From Glandiceps talaboti (lineage: Eukaryota > Hemichordata > Enteropneusta > Spengelidae): a DNA stretch of 64,000 bases. Shown piece by piece: positions 25,201 through 38,039 of the stretch. The stretch lies in contig NC_135550.1 in assembly GCF_964340395.1 (NCBI RefSeq), positions 1 through 64,000 on the forward strand. The letters run 5' to 3'. The notes under the pieces were generated by a model. That model was given only the letters and a program-made list of their open reading frames with translations, did not search any database and was not told where the DNA came from. Every line of letters starts with the position of its first letter. Positions within the stretch are counted from its first letter, which is position 1. A program made the translations under genes and the position numbers.

Positions 25201-26257
25201 CAAACCTTTAATAACAGGTCCAGAACGGTCGAAAACCAGTGCAAACAAGTCAAAACTAATCAAAACCAGTCAACACTGGTTTTAAACAAGTCAAAACTGA
25301 TCAAAACCAGTCAACACTGGTTTTAAACCGGTCAAAACTGATCAAAACTGGTCAAAACCTGTGCAAACATATCAAAACCGGTCCAAAACCTGTCCAAACC
25401 GGTCCAAACTGGTCAAAAATAGGTGCAAACAACTCAAAACCCGTCAAAACCGATCAAAACTTGTCAAAACCTGTCCAAACCTTTCAAAACCGGTCGAAAA
25501 CCCATCCAAACTGGTCCAAAACCAGTGCAAACAAGTCAAAACTGATCAAAACCTGTCAAACCGGTCCAAACCGGTCAAAAATAGGTGCAAACAACTCAAA
25601 ACCCGTCAAAACCGATCAAAACTGGTCAAAACCTGTCGCAAACCGGTTTAAAACCAGTGAAAACTGGTCAAAACCTGTGCAAACAGGTCAAACCTCTCCA
25701 AACCGGTCAAAAACCTATCCAAACCTGTCTAAAATAGGTGCAAAACCCGTCAAAACCAGTCAAAACTTTTCCAAACCTGTCCAAACCTGTCAAAACCGGT
25801 CCAAACCGGTCGAAAACCTATCGAAACTGGTCCAAAACCAGTGCAAACAAGTCAAAACTGATCAAAACCTATCAATCCGGTCCAAACCGGTCAAAACTAG
25901 GTGCAAACAACTCAAAACCCTTCAAAACCGATCAAAACTTGTCAAAACCTGTCCAAACCTTTAATAACAGGTCCAGAACGGTCGAAAACCAGTGCAAACA
26001 AGTCAAAACTAATCAAAACCAGTCAACACTGGTTTTAAACAAGTCAAAACTGATCAAAACCAGTCAACACTGGTTTTAAACCGGTCAAAACTGATCAAAA
26101 CTGGTCAAAACCTGTGCAAATATATCAATACCGGTCAAAACCTTCCAAATTGGTTATAAACAGGTGAAAACAGATCAAAACTGGTCAAAACCTGTCAAAA
26201 CTGGTTCAAACCTGTCGAAACCTATCGAAAACATTCCAAAACTGGTGAAAACAAGTC
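22274..26257 (+). repeat. 3,984-bp tandem duplication, copy 2
   Basis: Collinear with the previous block (20310/24294, 20685/24669, 21377/25361, 22180/26164, all 3,984 bp apart). It ends where copy 1 reads AAAACCCTTC and this copy reads AAAACCGATC. It retains the 41-bp element (about 23423-23463) missing in copy 1. It carries landmark islands at 23242 (truncated) and 24294. Confidence 0.85.
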
Positions 26258-27309
26258 AAAACCGATCAAAACCAGTCAACACCGGTTTAAAACCGATCAA
26301 AACTGGTCAAAACCTGTCGCAAACCGGTTTAAAACCAGTGAAAACTGGTCAAAACCTGTGCAAACTGGTCAAACCTCTCCAAACCGGTCAAAAACCTATC
26401 CAAACCTGTCTAAAATAGGTGCAAAACCCGTCAAAACCAGTCAAAACTTTTCCAAACCTGTCCAAACCTGTCCAAACCGGTCCAAACCGGTCGAAAACCT
26501 ATCGAAACTGGTCCAAAACCAGTGCAAACAAGTCAAAACTGATCAAAACCTATCAATCCGGTCCAAACCGGTCAAAACTAGGTGCAAACAACTCAAAACC
26601 CGTCAAAACCGATCAAAACTGGTCAAAACCTGTCGCAAACCGGTTTAAAACCAGTGAAAACTGGTCAAAACCTGTGCAAACAGGTCAAACCTCTCCAAAC
26701 CGGTCAAAAACCTATCCAAACCTGTCTAAAATAGGTGCAAAACCCGTCAAAACCAGTCATAACTTTTCCAAACCTGTCCAAACCTGTCCAAACCGGTCCA
26801 AACCGGTCGAAAACCTATCGAAACTGGTCCAAAACCAGTGCAAACAAGTCAAAACTGATCAAAACCTATCAATCCGGTCCAAACCGGTCAAAACTAGGTG
26901 CAAACAACTCAAAACCCGTCAAAACCGATCAAAACTTGTCAAAACCTGTCCAAACCTTTAATAACAGGTCCAGAACGGTCGAAAACCAGTGCAAACAAGT
27001 CAAAACTAATCAAAACCAGTCAACACTGGTTTTAAACAAGTCAAAACTGATCAAAACCAGTCAACACTGGTTTTAAACCGGTCAAAACTGATCAAAACTG
27101 GTCAAAACCTGTGCAAACATATCAATACCGGTCAAAACCTTCCAAATTGGTTATAAACAGGTGAAAACAGATCAAAACTGGTCAAAAACTGTCAAAACTG
27201 GTTCAAACCTGTCGAAACCTATCGAAAACATTCCAAAACTGGTGAAAACAAGTCAAAACCGATCAAAACTGATCAAAACCAGTCAACACCGTTTTAAAAC
27301 CGGTCAAAA
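26258..27309 (+). repeat. Decamer array, 1,750-bp partial repeat of the preceding block
   Basis: Anchors 24608/26358, 24669/26419 and 24985/26735 give a 1,750-bp shift to the left neighbour. The block carries a 316-bp doublet and private changes such as CCAGTCATAAC near 26753-26763. Confidence 0.7.
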
Positions 27310-30160
27310 GTGGTCAAAACCTGTCAAAACCGGTTCAAACCTGTCGAAACCTATCGAAACCAGTCAACACAGGTTTAAAACCGGTCAAAACTGATCAAAA
27401 CTGGTCAAAACCTGTCGCAAACCGGTTTAAAACCAGTGAAATTAGGTCAAAACCTGTGCAAACCTGTCAAACCGGTCCAAACCGGTCAAAAATAGGTGCA
27501 AACAACTCAAAACCCGTCAAAACCGATCAAAACTTGTCCAAACCTGTCCAAACCTTTCAAAACCGGTCCAGAACGGTCGAAAACCAGTGCAAACAAGTCA
27601 AAACTAATCAAAACCAGTCAACACTGGTTTTAAACCGGTCAAACCGGTCCAAACCGGTCAAAAATAGGTGCAAACAACTCAAAACCCGTCAAAACCGATC
27701 AAAACTTGTCAAAACCTGTCCAAACCTTTCATAACCGGTCCAAACCGGTCGAAAACCAGTGCAAACAATTCAAAACTAATCAAAACCAGTCAACACTGGT
27801 TTTAAACCAGTCAAAACTGATCAAAACTGGTCAAAACCTGTGCAAACATATCAAAACCGGTCCAAAACCTGTCCAAACCGGTCCAAACCTGTCCAAAACC
27901 ATTTCAAACCGGTCACAACCTGTCCAAACCGGTCCACAACCATTGCAAACAAGACAAAAAAGGTCAAAACCTGTCCAAACCGGTTTTAAACCAGTCAAAT
28001 CCGATCATAATTAGTTAAAACATAAACAATACTGTCAAAACCCAACCAAACCGCAAACCGGTCGACACCTTTCCAAACCTGTTGTGTACAGGTTTAAATG
28101 AGTCAAAACCTGAGCAAACCTGTCCAAACGGTCCAAACCGGTCGAAAACCTATACAAGGCGGACCAAAACTGGTGAAAATGAGTCAATACCGGTCAAAAC
28201 CTTCCAAATTGGTTATAAACAGGTGAAAACAGATCAAAACTGGTCAAAGCTGTCGAAACCTATCGAAACCATTCCAAAACTGGTGAAAACAAGTCAAAAC
28301 CGATCAAAACCAGTCAACACCGGTTTAAAACCGATCAAAACTGGTCAAAACCTGTCGCAAACCGGTTTAAAACCAGTGAAAACTGGTCAAAACCTGTGCA
28401 AACAGGTCAAACCTCTCCAAACCGGTCAAAAACCTATCCAAACCTGTCTAAAATAGGTGCAAAACCCGTCAAAACCAGTCAAAACTTTTCCAAACCTGTC
28501 CAAACCTGTCAAAACCGGTCCAAACCGGTCGAAAACCTATCGAAACTGGTCCAAAACCAGTGCAAACAAGTCAAAACTGATCAAAACCTATCAATCCGGT
28601 CCAAACCGGTCAAAACTAGGTGCAAACAACTCAAAACCCTTCAAAACCGATCAAAACTTGTCAAAACCTGTCCAAACCTTTAATAACAGGTCCAGAACGG
28701 TCGAAAACCAGTGCAAACAAGTCAAAACTAATCAAAACCAGTCAACACTGGTTTTAAACAAGTCAAAACTGATCAAAACCAGTCAACACTGGTTTTAAAC
28801 CGGTCAAAACTGATCAAAACTGGTCAAAACCTGTGCAAATATATCAATACCGGTCAAAACCTTCCAAATTGGTTATAAACAGGTGAAAACAGATCAAAAC
28901 TGGTCAAAACCTGTCAAAACTGGTTCAAACCTGTCGAAACCTATCGAAAACATTCCAAAACTGGTGAAAACAAGTCAAAACCGATCAAAACCAGTCAACA
29001 CCGGTTTAAAACCGATCAAAACTGCTCAAAACCTGTCGCAAACCGGTTTAAAACCAGTGAAAACTGGTCAAAACCTGTGCAAACAGGTCAAACCTTTCCA
29101 AACCGGTCAAAAACCTATCCAAACCTGTCTAAAATAGGTGCAAAACCCGTCAAAACCAGTCAAAACTTTTCCAAACCTGTCCAAACCTGTCAAAACCGGT
29201 CCAAACCGGTCGAAAACCTATCGAAACTGGTCCAAAACCAGTGCAAACAAGTCAAAACTGATCAAAACCTATCAATCCGGTCCAAACCGGTCAAAACTAG
29301 GTGCAAACAACTCAAAACCCGTCAAAACCGATCAAAACTGGTCAAAACCTGTCGCAAACCGGTTTAAAACCAGTGAAAACTGGTCAAAACCTGTGCAAAC
29401 AGGTCAAACCTCTCCAAACCGGTCAAAAACCTATCCAAACCTGTCTAAAATAGGTGCAAAACCCGTCAAAACCAGTCAAAACTTTTCCAAACCTGTCCAA
29501 ACCTGTCCAAACCGGTCCAAACCGGTCGAAAACCTATCGAAACTTGTCCAAAACCAGTGCAAACAAGTCAAAACTGATCAAAACCTATCAATCCGGTCCA
29601 AACCGGTCAAAACTAGGTGCAAACAACTCAAAACCCGTCAAAACCGATCAAAACTTGTCAAAACCTGTCAAAACCTTTAATAACAGGTCCAGAACGGTCG
29701 AAAACCAGTGCAAACAAGTCAAAACTAATCAAAACCAGTCAACACTGGTTTTAAACAAGTCAACACTGGTTTTAAACCTGTCAAAACTGATCAAAACTGG
29801 TCAAAACCTGTGCAAACATATCAAAACCGGTCCACAACCTGTCCAAACCGGTCCAAACCGGTCCAAACTGGTCAAAAATAGGTGCAAACAACTCAAAACC
29901 CGTCAAAACCGATCAAAACTTGTCAAAACCTGTCCAAACCTTTCAAAACCGGTCGAAAACCCATCCAAACTGGTCCAAAACCAGTGCAAACAAGTCAAAA
30001 CTGATCAAAACCTGTCAAACCGGTCCAAACCGGTCAAAAATAGGTGCAAACAACTCAAAACCCGTCAAAACCGATCAAAACTGGTCAAAACCTGTGCAAA
30101 CATATCAATAACGGTCAAAACCTTCCAAATTGGTTATAAACAGGTGAAAACAGATCAAAA
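27310..30160 (+). repeat. 2,851-bp repeat, copy 1
   Basis: Anchors 27456/30307, 27706/30557, 28082/30933 and 28396/31247 are all 2,851 bp apart. The block carries the last A-form landmark island (28082) and a 316-bp doublet at 29138. Near 29748-29776 a hairpin unit is shortened and followed directly by another. Confidence 0.78.
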
Positions 30161-31408
30161 CTGGTCAAAACCTGTCAAAACCGGTTCAAACCTGTCGAAA
30201 CCTATCGAAACCAGTCAACACAGGTTTAAAACCGGTCAAAACTGATCAAAACTGGTCAAAACCTGTCGCAAATCGGTTTAAAACCAGTGATATTAGCTCA
30301 AAACCTGTGCAAACCTGTCAAACCGGTCCAAACCGGTCAAAAATAGGTGCAAACAACTCAAAACCCGTCAAAACCGATCAAAACTTGTCAAAACCTGTCC
30401 AAACCTTTCAAAACCGGTCCAGAACGGTCGAAAACCAGTGCAAACAAGTCAAAACTAATCAAAACCAGTCAACACTGGTTTTAAACCGGTCAAACCGGTC
30501 CAAACCGGTCAAAAATAGGTGCAAACAACTCAAAACCCGTCAAAACCGATCAAAACTTGTCAAAACCTGTCCAAACCTTTCATAACCGGTCCAAACCGGT
30601 CGAAAACCAGTGCAAACAATTCAAAACTAATCAAAACCAGTCAATACTGGTTTTAAACCAGTCAAAACTGATCAAAACTGGTCAAAACCTGTGCAAACAT
30701 ATCAAAACCGGTCCAAAACCTGTCCAAACCGGTCCAAACCTGTCCAAAACCATTTCAAACCGGTCACAACCTGTCCAAACCGGTCCACAACCATTGCAAA
30801 CAAGACAAAAAAGGTCAAAACCTGTCCATACGGGTTTTAAACCAGTCAAATCCGATCATAATTAGTTAAAACATAAACATTACTGTCAAAACCCGACCAA
30901 ACCGCAAACCGGTCGACACCTTTCCAAACCTGTTGTGTACAGGTTTAAATGAGTCAAAACCTGAGCAAACCTGTCCAAACGGTCCAAACCGGTCGAAAAC
31001 CTATACAAGGCGGACCAAAACTGGTGAAAATGAGTCAATACCGGTCAAAACCTTCCAAATTGGTTATAAACAGGTGAAAACAGATCAAAACTGGTCAAAC
31101 CTGTCAAAACCTATCGAAACCATTCCAAAACTGGTGAAAACAAGTCAAAACCGATCAAAACCAGTCAACACCGGTTTAAAACCGATCAAAACTGGTCAAA
31201 ACCTGTCGCAAACCGGTTTAAAACCAGTGAAAACTGGTCAAAACCTGTGCAAACTGGTCAAACCTCTCCAAACCGGTCAAAAACCTATCCAAACCTGTCT
31301 AAAATAGGTGCAAAACCCGTCAAAACCAGTCAAAACTTTTCCAAACCTGTCCAAACCTGTCCAAACCGGTCCAAACCGGTCGAAAACCTATCGAAACTGG
31401 TCCAAAAC
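30161..31408 (+). repeat. 2,851-bp repeat, copy 2 (partial cassette)
   Basis: Follows copy 1 for about 1.25 kb, then departs near 31408 (CCAAAACCTGTCC instead of CCAAAACCAGTGC). It holds the first G-form landmark island. Essentially the same cassette recurs from 33741 and 35150. Confidence 0.75.
30859..31013 (+). repeat. 155-bp landmark island, right clade (G form)
   Basis: Same island as at 9391-9545 but with ACCCGACCAAACC. G-form copies have their TTG at 30933, 34514, 35882, 39057, 40617 and 53340. All six also have CCATAC just upstream where left copies have CCAAAC. Within the clade, 30933, 34514 and 35882 share ATACGGGTTTT, while 39057, 40617 and 53340 have ATACCGGTTTT. The nested markers give a clear two-level tree. 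Confidence 0.8.
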
Positions 31409-33740
31409 CTGTCCAAACCGGTTCAAACCTGTCAGAACTGGTCAAAAATAGGTGCAAACAACTCAAAACCCGTCAAAACCGATCAAAACTTGTCAAAACC
31501 TGTCCAAACCTTTCAAAACCGGTCGAGAACCCATCCAAACTGGTCCAAAACCAGTGCAAACAAGTCGAAACTGATCAAAACCAGTCAACACCGGTTTAAA
31601 ACCGATCAAAACTGATCAAAACTGGTCAAAACCTGTGCAAACAGGTCAAACCTCTCCAAACCGGTCAAAAACCTATCTAAACCTGTCCAAAATAGGTGCA
31701 AAACCCGTCAAAACCAGTTAAACCTATCCAAACCTATCAAAACCGGTCCAAACCGGTCGAAAACCTATCGAAACTCGTCCAAAACCAGTGCAAACAAGTC
31801 AAAACTGATCAAAACCAGTCAACACCGTTTTAAAACCGGTCAAAACTGATCAAAACTGGTCAAAACCTGTCGAAACCGGTTCAAACCTGTCGAAACCTAT
31901 CGAAACCAGTCAACACAGGTTTAAAACCAGTCAAAACTGATCAAAACTGGTCAAAACCTGTCGCAAACCGGTTTAAAACCAGTGAAATTAGGTCAAAACC
32001 TGTGCAAACCTGTCAAACCTGTCCAAACCGGTCAAAAATAGGTGCAAACAACTCAAAACCCGTCAAAACCGATCAAAACTTGTCAAAACCTGTCCAAACC
32101 TTTCAAAACCGGTCCAGAACGGTCGAAAACCAGTGCAAAAAAGTCAAAACTAATCAAAACCAGTCAACACTGGTTTTAAACCGGTCAAACCGGTCCAAAC
32201 CGGTCAAAATAGGTGCAAACAACTCAAAACCCTTCAAAACCGATCAAAACTTGTCAAAACCTGTCCAAACCTTTCATAACCGGTCCAAACCGGTCGAAAA
32301 CCAGTGCAAACAATTCAAAACTAATCAAAACCAGTCAATACTGGTTTTAAACCAGTCAAAACTGATCAAAACCTATCAATCCGGTCCAAACCGGTCAAAA
32401 ATAGGTGCAAACAACTCAAAACCCGTCAAAACCGATCAAAACTTGTCAAAACCTGTCCAAACCTGTCCAAACCGGTCCAGAACGGTCGAAAACCAGTGCA
32501 AACAAGTCAAAACTAATCAAAGCCAGTCAACACTGGTTTTAAACAAGTTAAAAATGATCAAAACCAGTCAACACCGGTTTAAAACCGATCAAAACTGATC
32601 AAAACTGGTCAAAACCTGTGCAAACAGGTCAAACCTCTCCAAACCGGTCAAAAACCTATCTAAACCTGTCCAAAATAGGTGCAAAACCCGTCAAAACCAG
32701 TTAAACCTATCCAAACCTGTCAAAACCGATCCAAACCGGTCGAAAACCTATCGAAACTGGTCCAAAACCAGTGCAAACAAGTCAAAACTGATCAAAACCA
32801 GTCAACACCGTTTTAAAACCGGTCAAAACTGATCAAAACTGGTCAAAACCTGTCAAAACCGGTTCAAACCTGTCGAAACCTATCGAAACCAGTCAACACA
32901 GGTTTAAAACCAGTCAAAACTGATCAAAACTGGTCAAAAACTGTCGCAAACCGGTTTAAAACAAGTGAAATTAGGTCAAAACCTGTGCAAACCTGTCAAA
33001 CCTGTCCAAACCGGTCAAAAATAGGTGCAAACAACTCAAAACCCGTCAAAACCGATCAAAACTTGTCAAAACCTGTCCAAACCTTTCAAAACCGGTCCAG
33101 AACGGTCGAAAACCAGTGCAAACAAGTCAAAACTAATCAAAACCAGTCAATACTGGTTTTAAACCAGTCAAAACTGATCAAAACCTATCAATCCGGTCCA
33201 AACCGGTCAAAAATAGGTGCAAACAACTCAAAACCCGTCAAAACCGATCAAAACTTGTCAAAACCTGTCCAAACCTTTCAAAACCGGTCCAGAACGGTCG
33301 AAAACCAGTGCAAACAAGTCAAAACTAATCAAAGCCAGTCAACACTGGTTTTAAACAAGTTAAAACTGATCAAAACCAGTCAACACTGGTTTAAAACCGA
33401 TCAAAACTGATCAAAACTGGTCAAAACCTGTGCAAACAGGTCAAACCTCTCCAAACCGGTCAAAAACCTATCTAAACCTGTCCAAAATAGGTGCAAAACC
33501 CGTCAAAACCAGTTAAACCTATCCAAACCTGTCAAAACCGGTCCAAACCGGTCGAAAACCTATCGAAACTGGTCCAAAACCAATGCAAACAAGTCAAAAC
33601 TGATCAAAACCAGTCAACACCGTTTTAAAACCGGTCAAAACTGATCAAAACTGGTCAAAACCTGTCAAAACCGGTTCAAACCTGTCGAAACCTATCGAAA
33701 CCAGTCAACACAGGTTTAAAACCGGTCAAAACTGATCAAA
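31409..33740 (+). repeat. Decamer array, 983-bp and related short repeats
   Basis: The word CCTATCTAAACCTGTCCAAA recurs near 31670, 32650 and 33470 and is diagnostic for this block (another copy of the theme near 52915). Anchors 32002/32985 give 983 bp. Units here are rearranged and carry many private changes. No landmark island occurs. Confidence 0.7.
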
Positions 33741-35018
33741 ACTGGTCAAAACCTGTCAAAACCGGTTCAAACCTGTCGAAACCTATCGAAACCAGTCAAC
33801 ACAGTTTTAAAACCAGTCAAAACTGATCAAAACTGGTCAAAACCTGTCGGAAACCGGTTTAAAACCAGTGAAATTAGGTCAAAACCTGTGCAAACCTGTC
33901 AAACCGGTCCAAACCGGTCAAAAATAGGTGCAAACAACTCTAAACCCGTCAAAACCGATAAAAATTTGTCAAAACCTGTCCAAACCTTTCAAAACCGGTC
34001 CAGAACGGTCGAAAACCAGTGCAAAAAAGTCAAAACTAATCAAAACCAGTCAACACTGGTTTTAAACCGGTCAAACCGGTCCAAACCGGTCAAAAATAGG
34101 TGCAAACAACTCAAAACCCGTCAAAACCGATCAAAACTTGTCAAAACCTGTCCAAACCTTTCATAACCGGTCCAAACCGGTCGAAAACCAGTGCAAACAA
34201 TTCAAAACTAATCAAAACCAGTCAATACTGGTTTTAAACCAGTCAAAACTGATCAAAACTGGTCAAAACCTGTGCAAACATATCAAAACCGGTCCAAAAC
34301 CTGTCCAAACCGGTCCAAACCTGTCCAAAACCATTTCAAACCGGTCACAACCTGTCCAAACCGGTCCACAACCATTGCAAACAAGACAAAAAAGGTCAAA
34401 ACCTGTCCATACGGGTTTTAAACCAGTCAAATCCGATCATAATTAGTTAAAACATAAACAATACTGTCAAAACCCGACCAAACCGCAAACCGGTCGACAC
34501 CTTTCCAAACCTGTTGTGTACAGGTTTAAATGAGTCAAAACCTGAGCAAACCTGTCCAAACGGTCCAAACCGGTCGAAAACCTATACAAGGCGGACCAAA
34601 ACTGGTGAAAATGAGTCAATACCGGTCAAAACCTTCCAAATTGGTTATAAACAGGTGAAAACAGATCAAAACTGGTCAAAGCTGTCGAAACCTATCGAAA
34701 CCATTCCAAAACTGGTCAAAACAAGTCAAAACCGATCAAAACCAGTCAACACCGGTTTAAAACCGATCAAAACTGGTCAAAACCTGTCGCAAACCGGTTT
34801 AAAACCAGTGAAAACTGGTCAAAACCTGTGCAAACAGGTCAAACCTCTACAAACCGGTCAAAAACCTATCCAAACCTGTCTAAAATAGGTGCAAAACCCG
34901 TCAAAACCAGTCAAAACTTTTCCAAACCTGTCCAAACCTGTCCAAACCGGTCCAAACCGGTCGAAAACCTATCGAAACTGGTCCAAAACCAGTGCAAACA
35001 AGTCAAAACTGATCAAAA
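33741..35018 (+). repeat. Landmark cassette, third copy
   Basis: 3,581 bp from the cassette at 30161 (30307/33888, 30557/34138, 30933/34514, 31247/34828). It departs near 35018, where AACCAGTCAACACC replaces AACCTATCAATCC. Confidence 0.75.
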
Positions 35019-35149
35019 CCAGTCAACACCGTTTTAAAACCGGTCAAAACTGATCAAAACTGGTCAAAACCTGTCAAAACCGGTTCAAACCTGTCGAAAC
35101 CTATCGAAACCAGTCAACACAGGTTTAAAACCGGTCAAAACTGATCAAA
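35019..35149 (+). repeat. Decamer array, short linker
   Basis: Ordinary decamers with the AACCTATCGAAACCAGTCAACACAGG theme. Nothing else seen. Confidence 0.6.
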
Positions 35150-36386
35150 ACTGGTCAAAACCTGTCAAAACCGATTCAAACCTGTCGAAACCTATCGAAA
35201 CCAGTCAACACAGGTTTAAAACCAGTCAAAACTGATCAAAACTGGTCAAAACCTGTCGCAAACCGGTTTAAAACCAGTGAAATTAGGTCAAAACCTGTGC
35301 AAACCTGTCAAACCGGTCCAAACCGGTCAAAAATAGGTGCAAACAACTCAAAACCCGTCAAAACCGATCAAAATTTGTCAAAACCTGTCCAAACCTTTCA
35401 AAACCGGTCCAGAACGGTCGAAAACCAGTGCAAAAAAGTCAAAACTAATCAAAACCAGTCAACACTGGTTTTAAACCGGTCAAACCGGTCCAAACCGGTC
35501 AAAAATAGGTGCAAACAACTCAAAACCCGTCAAAACCGATCAAAACTTGTCAAAACCTGTCCAAACCTTTCATAACCGGTCCAAACCGGTCGAAAACCAG
35601 TGCAAACAATTCAAAACTAATCAAAACCAGTCAATACTGGTTTTAAACCAGTCAAAACTGATCAAAACTGGTCAAAACCTGTGCAAACATATCAAAACCG
35701 GTCCAAAACCTGTCCAAACCGGTCCAAACCGGTCCAAAACCATTTCAAACAAGACAAAAAAGGTCAAAACCTGTCCATACGGGTTTTAAACCAGTCAAAT
35801 CCGATCATAATTAGTTAAAACATAAACAATACTGTCAAAACCCGACCAAACCGCAAACCGGTCGACACCTTTCCAAACCTGTTGTGTACAGGTTTAAATG
35901 AGTCAAAACCTGAGCAAACCTGTCCAAACGGTCCAAACCGGTCGAAAACCTATACAAGGCGGACCAAAACTGGTGAAAATGAGTCAATACCGGTCAAAAC
36001 CTTCCAAATTGGTTATAAACAGGTGACAACAGATCAAAACTGGTCAAAGCTGTCGAAACCTATCGAAACCATTCCAAAACTGGTCAAAACAAGTCAAAAC
36101 CGATCAAAACCAGTCAACACCGGTTTAAAACCGATCAAAACTGGTCAAAACCTGTCGCAAACCGGTTTAAAACCAGTGAAAACTGGTCAAAACCTGTGCA
36201 AACAGGTCAAACCTCTACAAACCGGTCAAAAACCTATCCAAACCTGTCTAAAATAGGTGCAAAACCCGTCAAAACCAGTCAAAACTTTTCCAAACCTGTC
36301 CAAACCTGTCCAAACCGGTCCAAACCGGTCGAAAACCTATCGAAACTGGTCCAAAACCAGTGCAAACAAGTCAAAACTGATCAAAA
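35150..36386 (+). repeat. Landmark cassette, fourth copy
   Basis: Shifted 1,409 bp from the third copy at its left (33888/35297, 34138/35547) and 1,368 bp at its right (34514/35882, 34828/36196). The 41-bp difference is a deletion near 35735-35750 inside the CCATTTCAAAC region. Confidence 0.78.
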
Positions 36387-38039
36387 CCTATCAATCCGGT
36401 CCAAACCGGTCAAAACTAGGTGCAAACAACTCAAAACCCGTCAAAACCGATCAAAACTGGTCAAAACCTGTCGCAAACCGGTTTAAAACCAGTGAAAACT
36501 GGTCAAAACCTGTGCAAACAGGTCAAACCTCTCCAAACCGGTCAAAAACCTATCCAAACCTGTCTAAAATAGGTGCAAAACCCGTCAAAACCAGTCAAAA
36601 CTTTTCCAAACCTGTCCAAACCTGTCAAAACCGGTCCAAACCGGTCGAAAACCTATCGAAACTGTTCCAAAACCAGTGCAAACAAGTCAAAACTGATCAA
36701 AACCTATCAATCCGGTCCAAACCGGTCAAAACTAGGTGCAAACAACTCAAAACCCGTCAAAACCGATCAAAACTTGTCAAAACCTGTCAAAACCTTTAAT
36801 AACCGGTCCAGAACGGTCGAAAACCAGTGCAAACAAGTCAAAACTAATCAAAACCAGTCAAAACTGGTTTTAAACAAGTCAAAACTGATCAAAACCAGTC
36901 AACACTGGTTTTAAACCGGTCAAAACTGATCAAAACTGGTCAAAACCTGTGCAAACATATCAAAACCGGTCCAAAACCTGTCCAAACCGGTCCAAACCTG
37001 TCCAAACTGGTCAAAAATAGGTGCAAACAACTCAAAACCCGTCAAAACCGATCAAAACTGGTCAAAACCTGTCGCAAACCGGTTTAAAACCAGTGAAAAC
37101 TGGTCAAAACCTGTGCAAACAGGTCAAACCTCTCCAAACCGGTCAAAAACCTATCCAAACCTGTCTAAAATAGGTGCAAAACCCGTCAAAACCAGTCAAA
37201 ACTTTTCCAAACCTGTCCAAACCTGTCAAAACCGGTCCAAACCGGTCGAAAACCTATCGAAACTGGTCCAAAACCAGTGCAAACAAGTCAAAACTGATCA
37301 AAACCTATCAATCCGGTCCAAACCGGTCCAAACTAGGTGCAAACAACTCAAAACCCGTCAAAACCGATCAAAACTTGTCAAAACCTGTCCAAACCTTTAA
37401 TAACCGGTCCAGAACGGTCGAAAACCAGTGCAAAAAGGTCAAAACTAATCAAAACCAGTCAACACTGGTTTTAAACAAGTCAAAACTGATCAAAACCAGT
37501 CAACACTGGTTTTAAACCGGTCAAAACTGATCAAAACTGGTCAAAACCTGTGCAAACATATCAAAACCGGTCCAAAACCTGTCCAAACCGGTCCAAACCT
37601 GTCCAAACTGGTCAAAAATAGGTGCAAACAACTCAAAACCCGTCAAAACCGATCAAAAGTTGTCAAAACCTGTCCAAACCTTTCAAAACCGGTCGAAAAC
37701 CCATCCAAACTGGTCCAAAACCAGTGCAAACAAGTCAAAACTGATCAAAACCTGTCAAACCGGTCCAAACCGGTCAAAAATAGGTGCAAACAACTCAAAA
37801 CCCGTCAAAACCGATCAAAACTGGTCAAAACCTGTGCAAACATATCAATAACGGTCAAAACCTTCCAAATTGGTTATAAACAGGTGAAAACAGATCAAAA
37901 CTGGTCAAAACCTGTCAAAACCGGTTCAAACCTGTCGAAACCTATCGAAACTAGTCAACACAGGTTTAAAACCGGTCAAAACTGATCAAAACTGGTCAAA
38001 ACCTGTGCAAACATATCAAAACCGGTGCAAAACCTGTCC
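36387..38039 (+). repeat. Decamer array with a 601-bp repeat
   Basis: Anchors 36573/37174 and 36914/37515 are 601 bp apart. From here rightward the word is CTTTAATAACCGG instead of CTTTAATAACAGG, the second marker of the right clade. The first ATAACGGTCAAAACC variant of this domain is near 37850. Confidence 0.7.
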
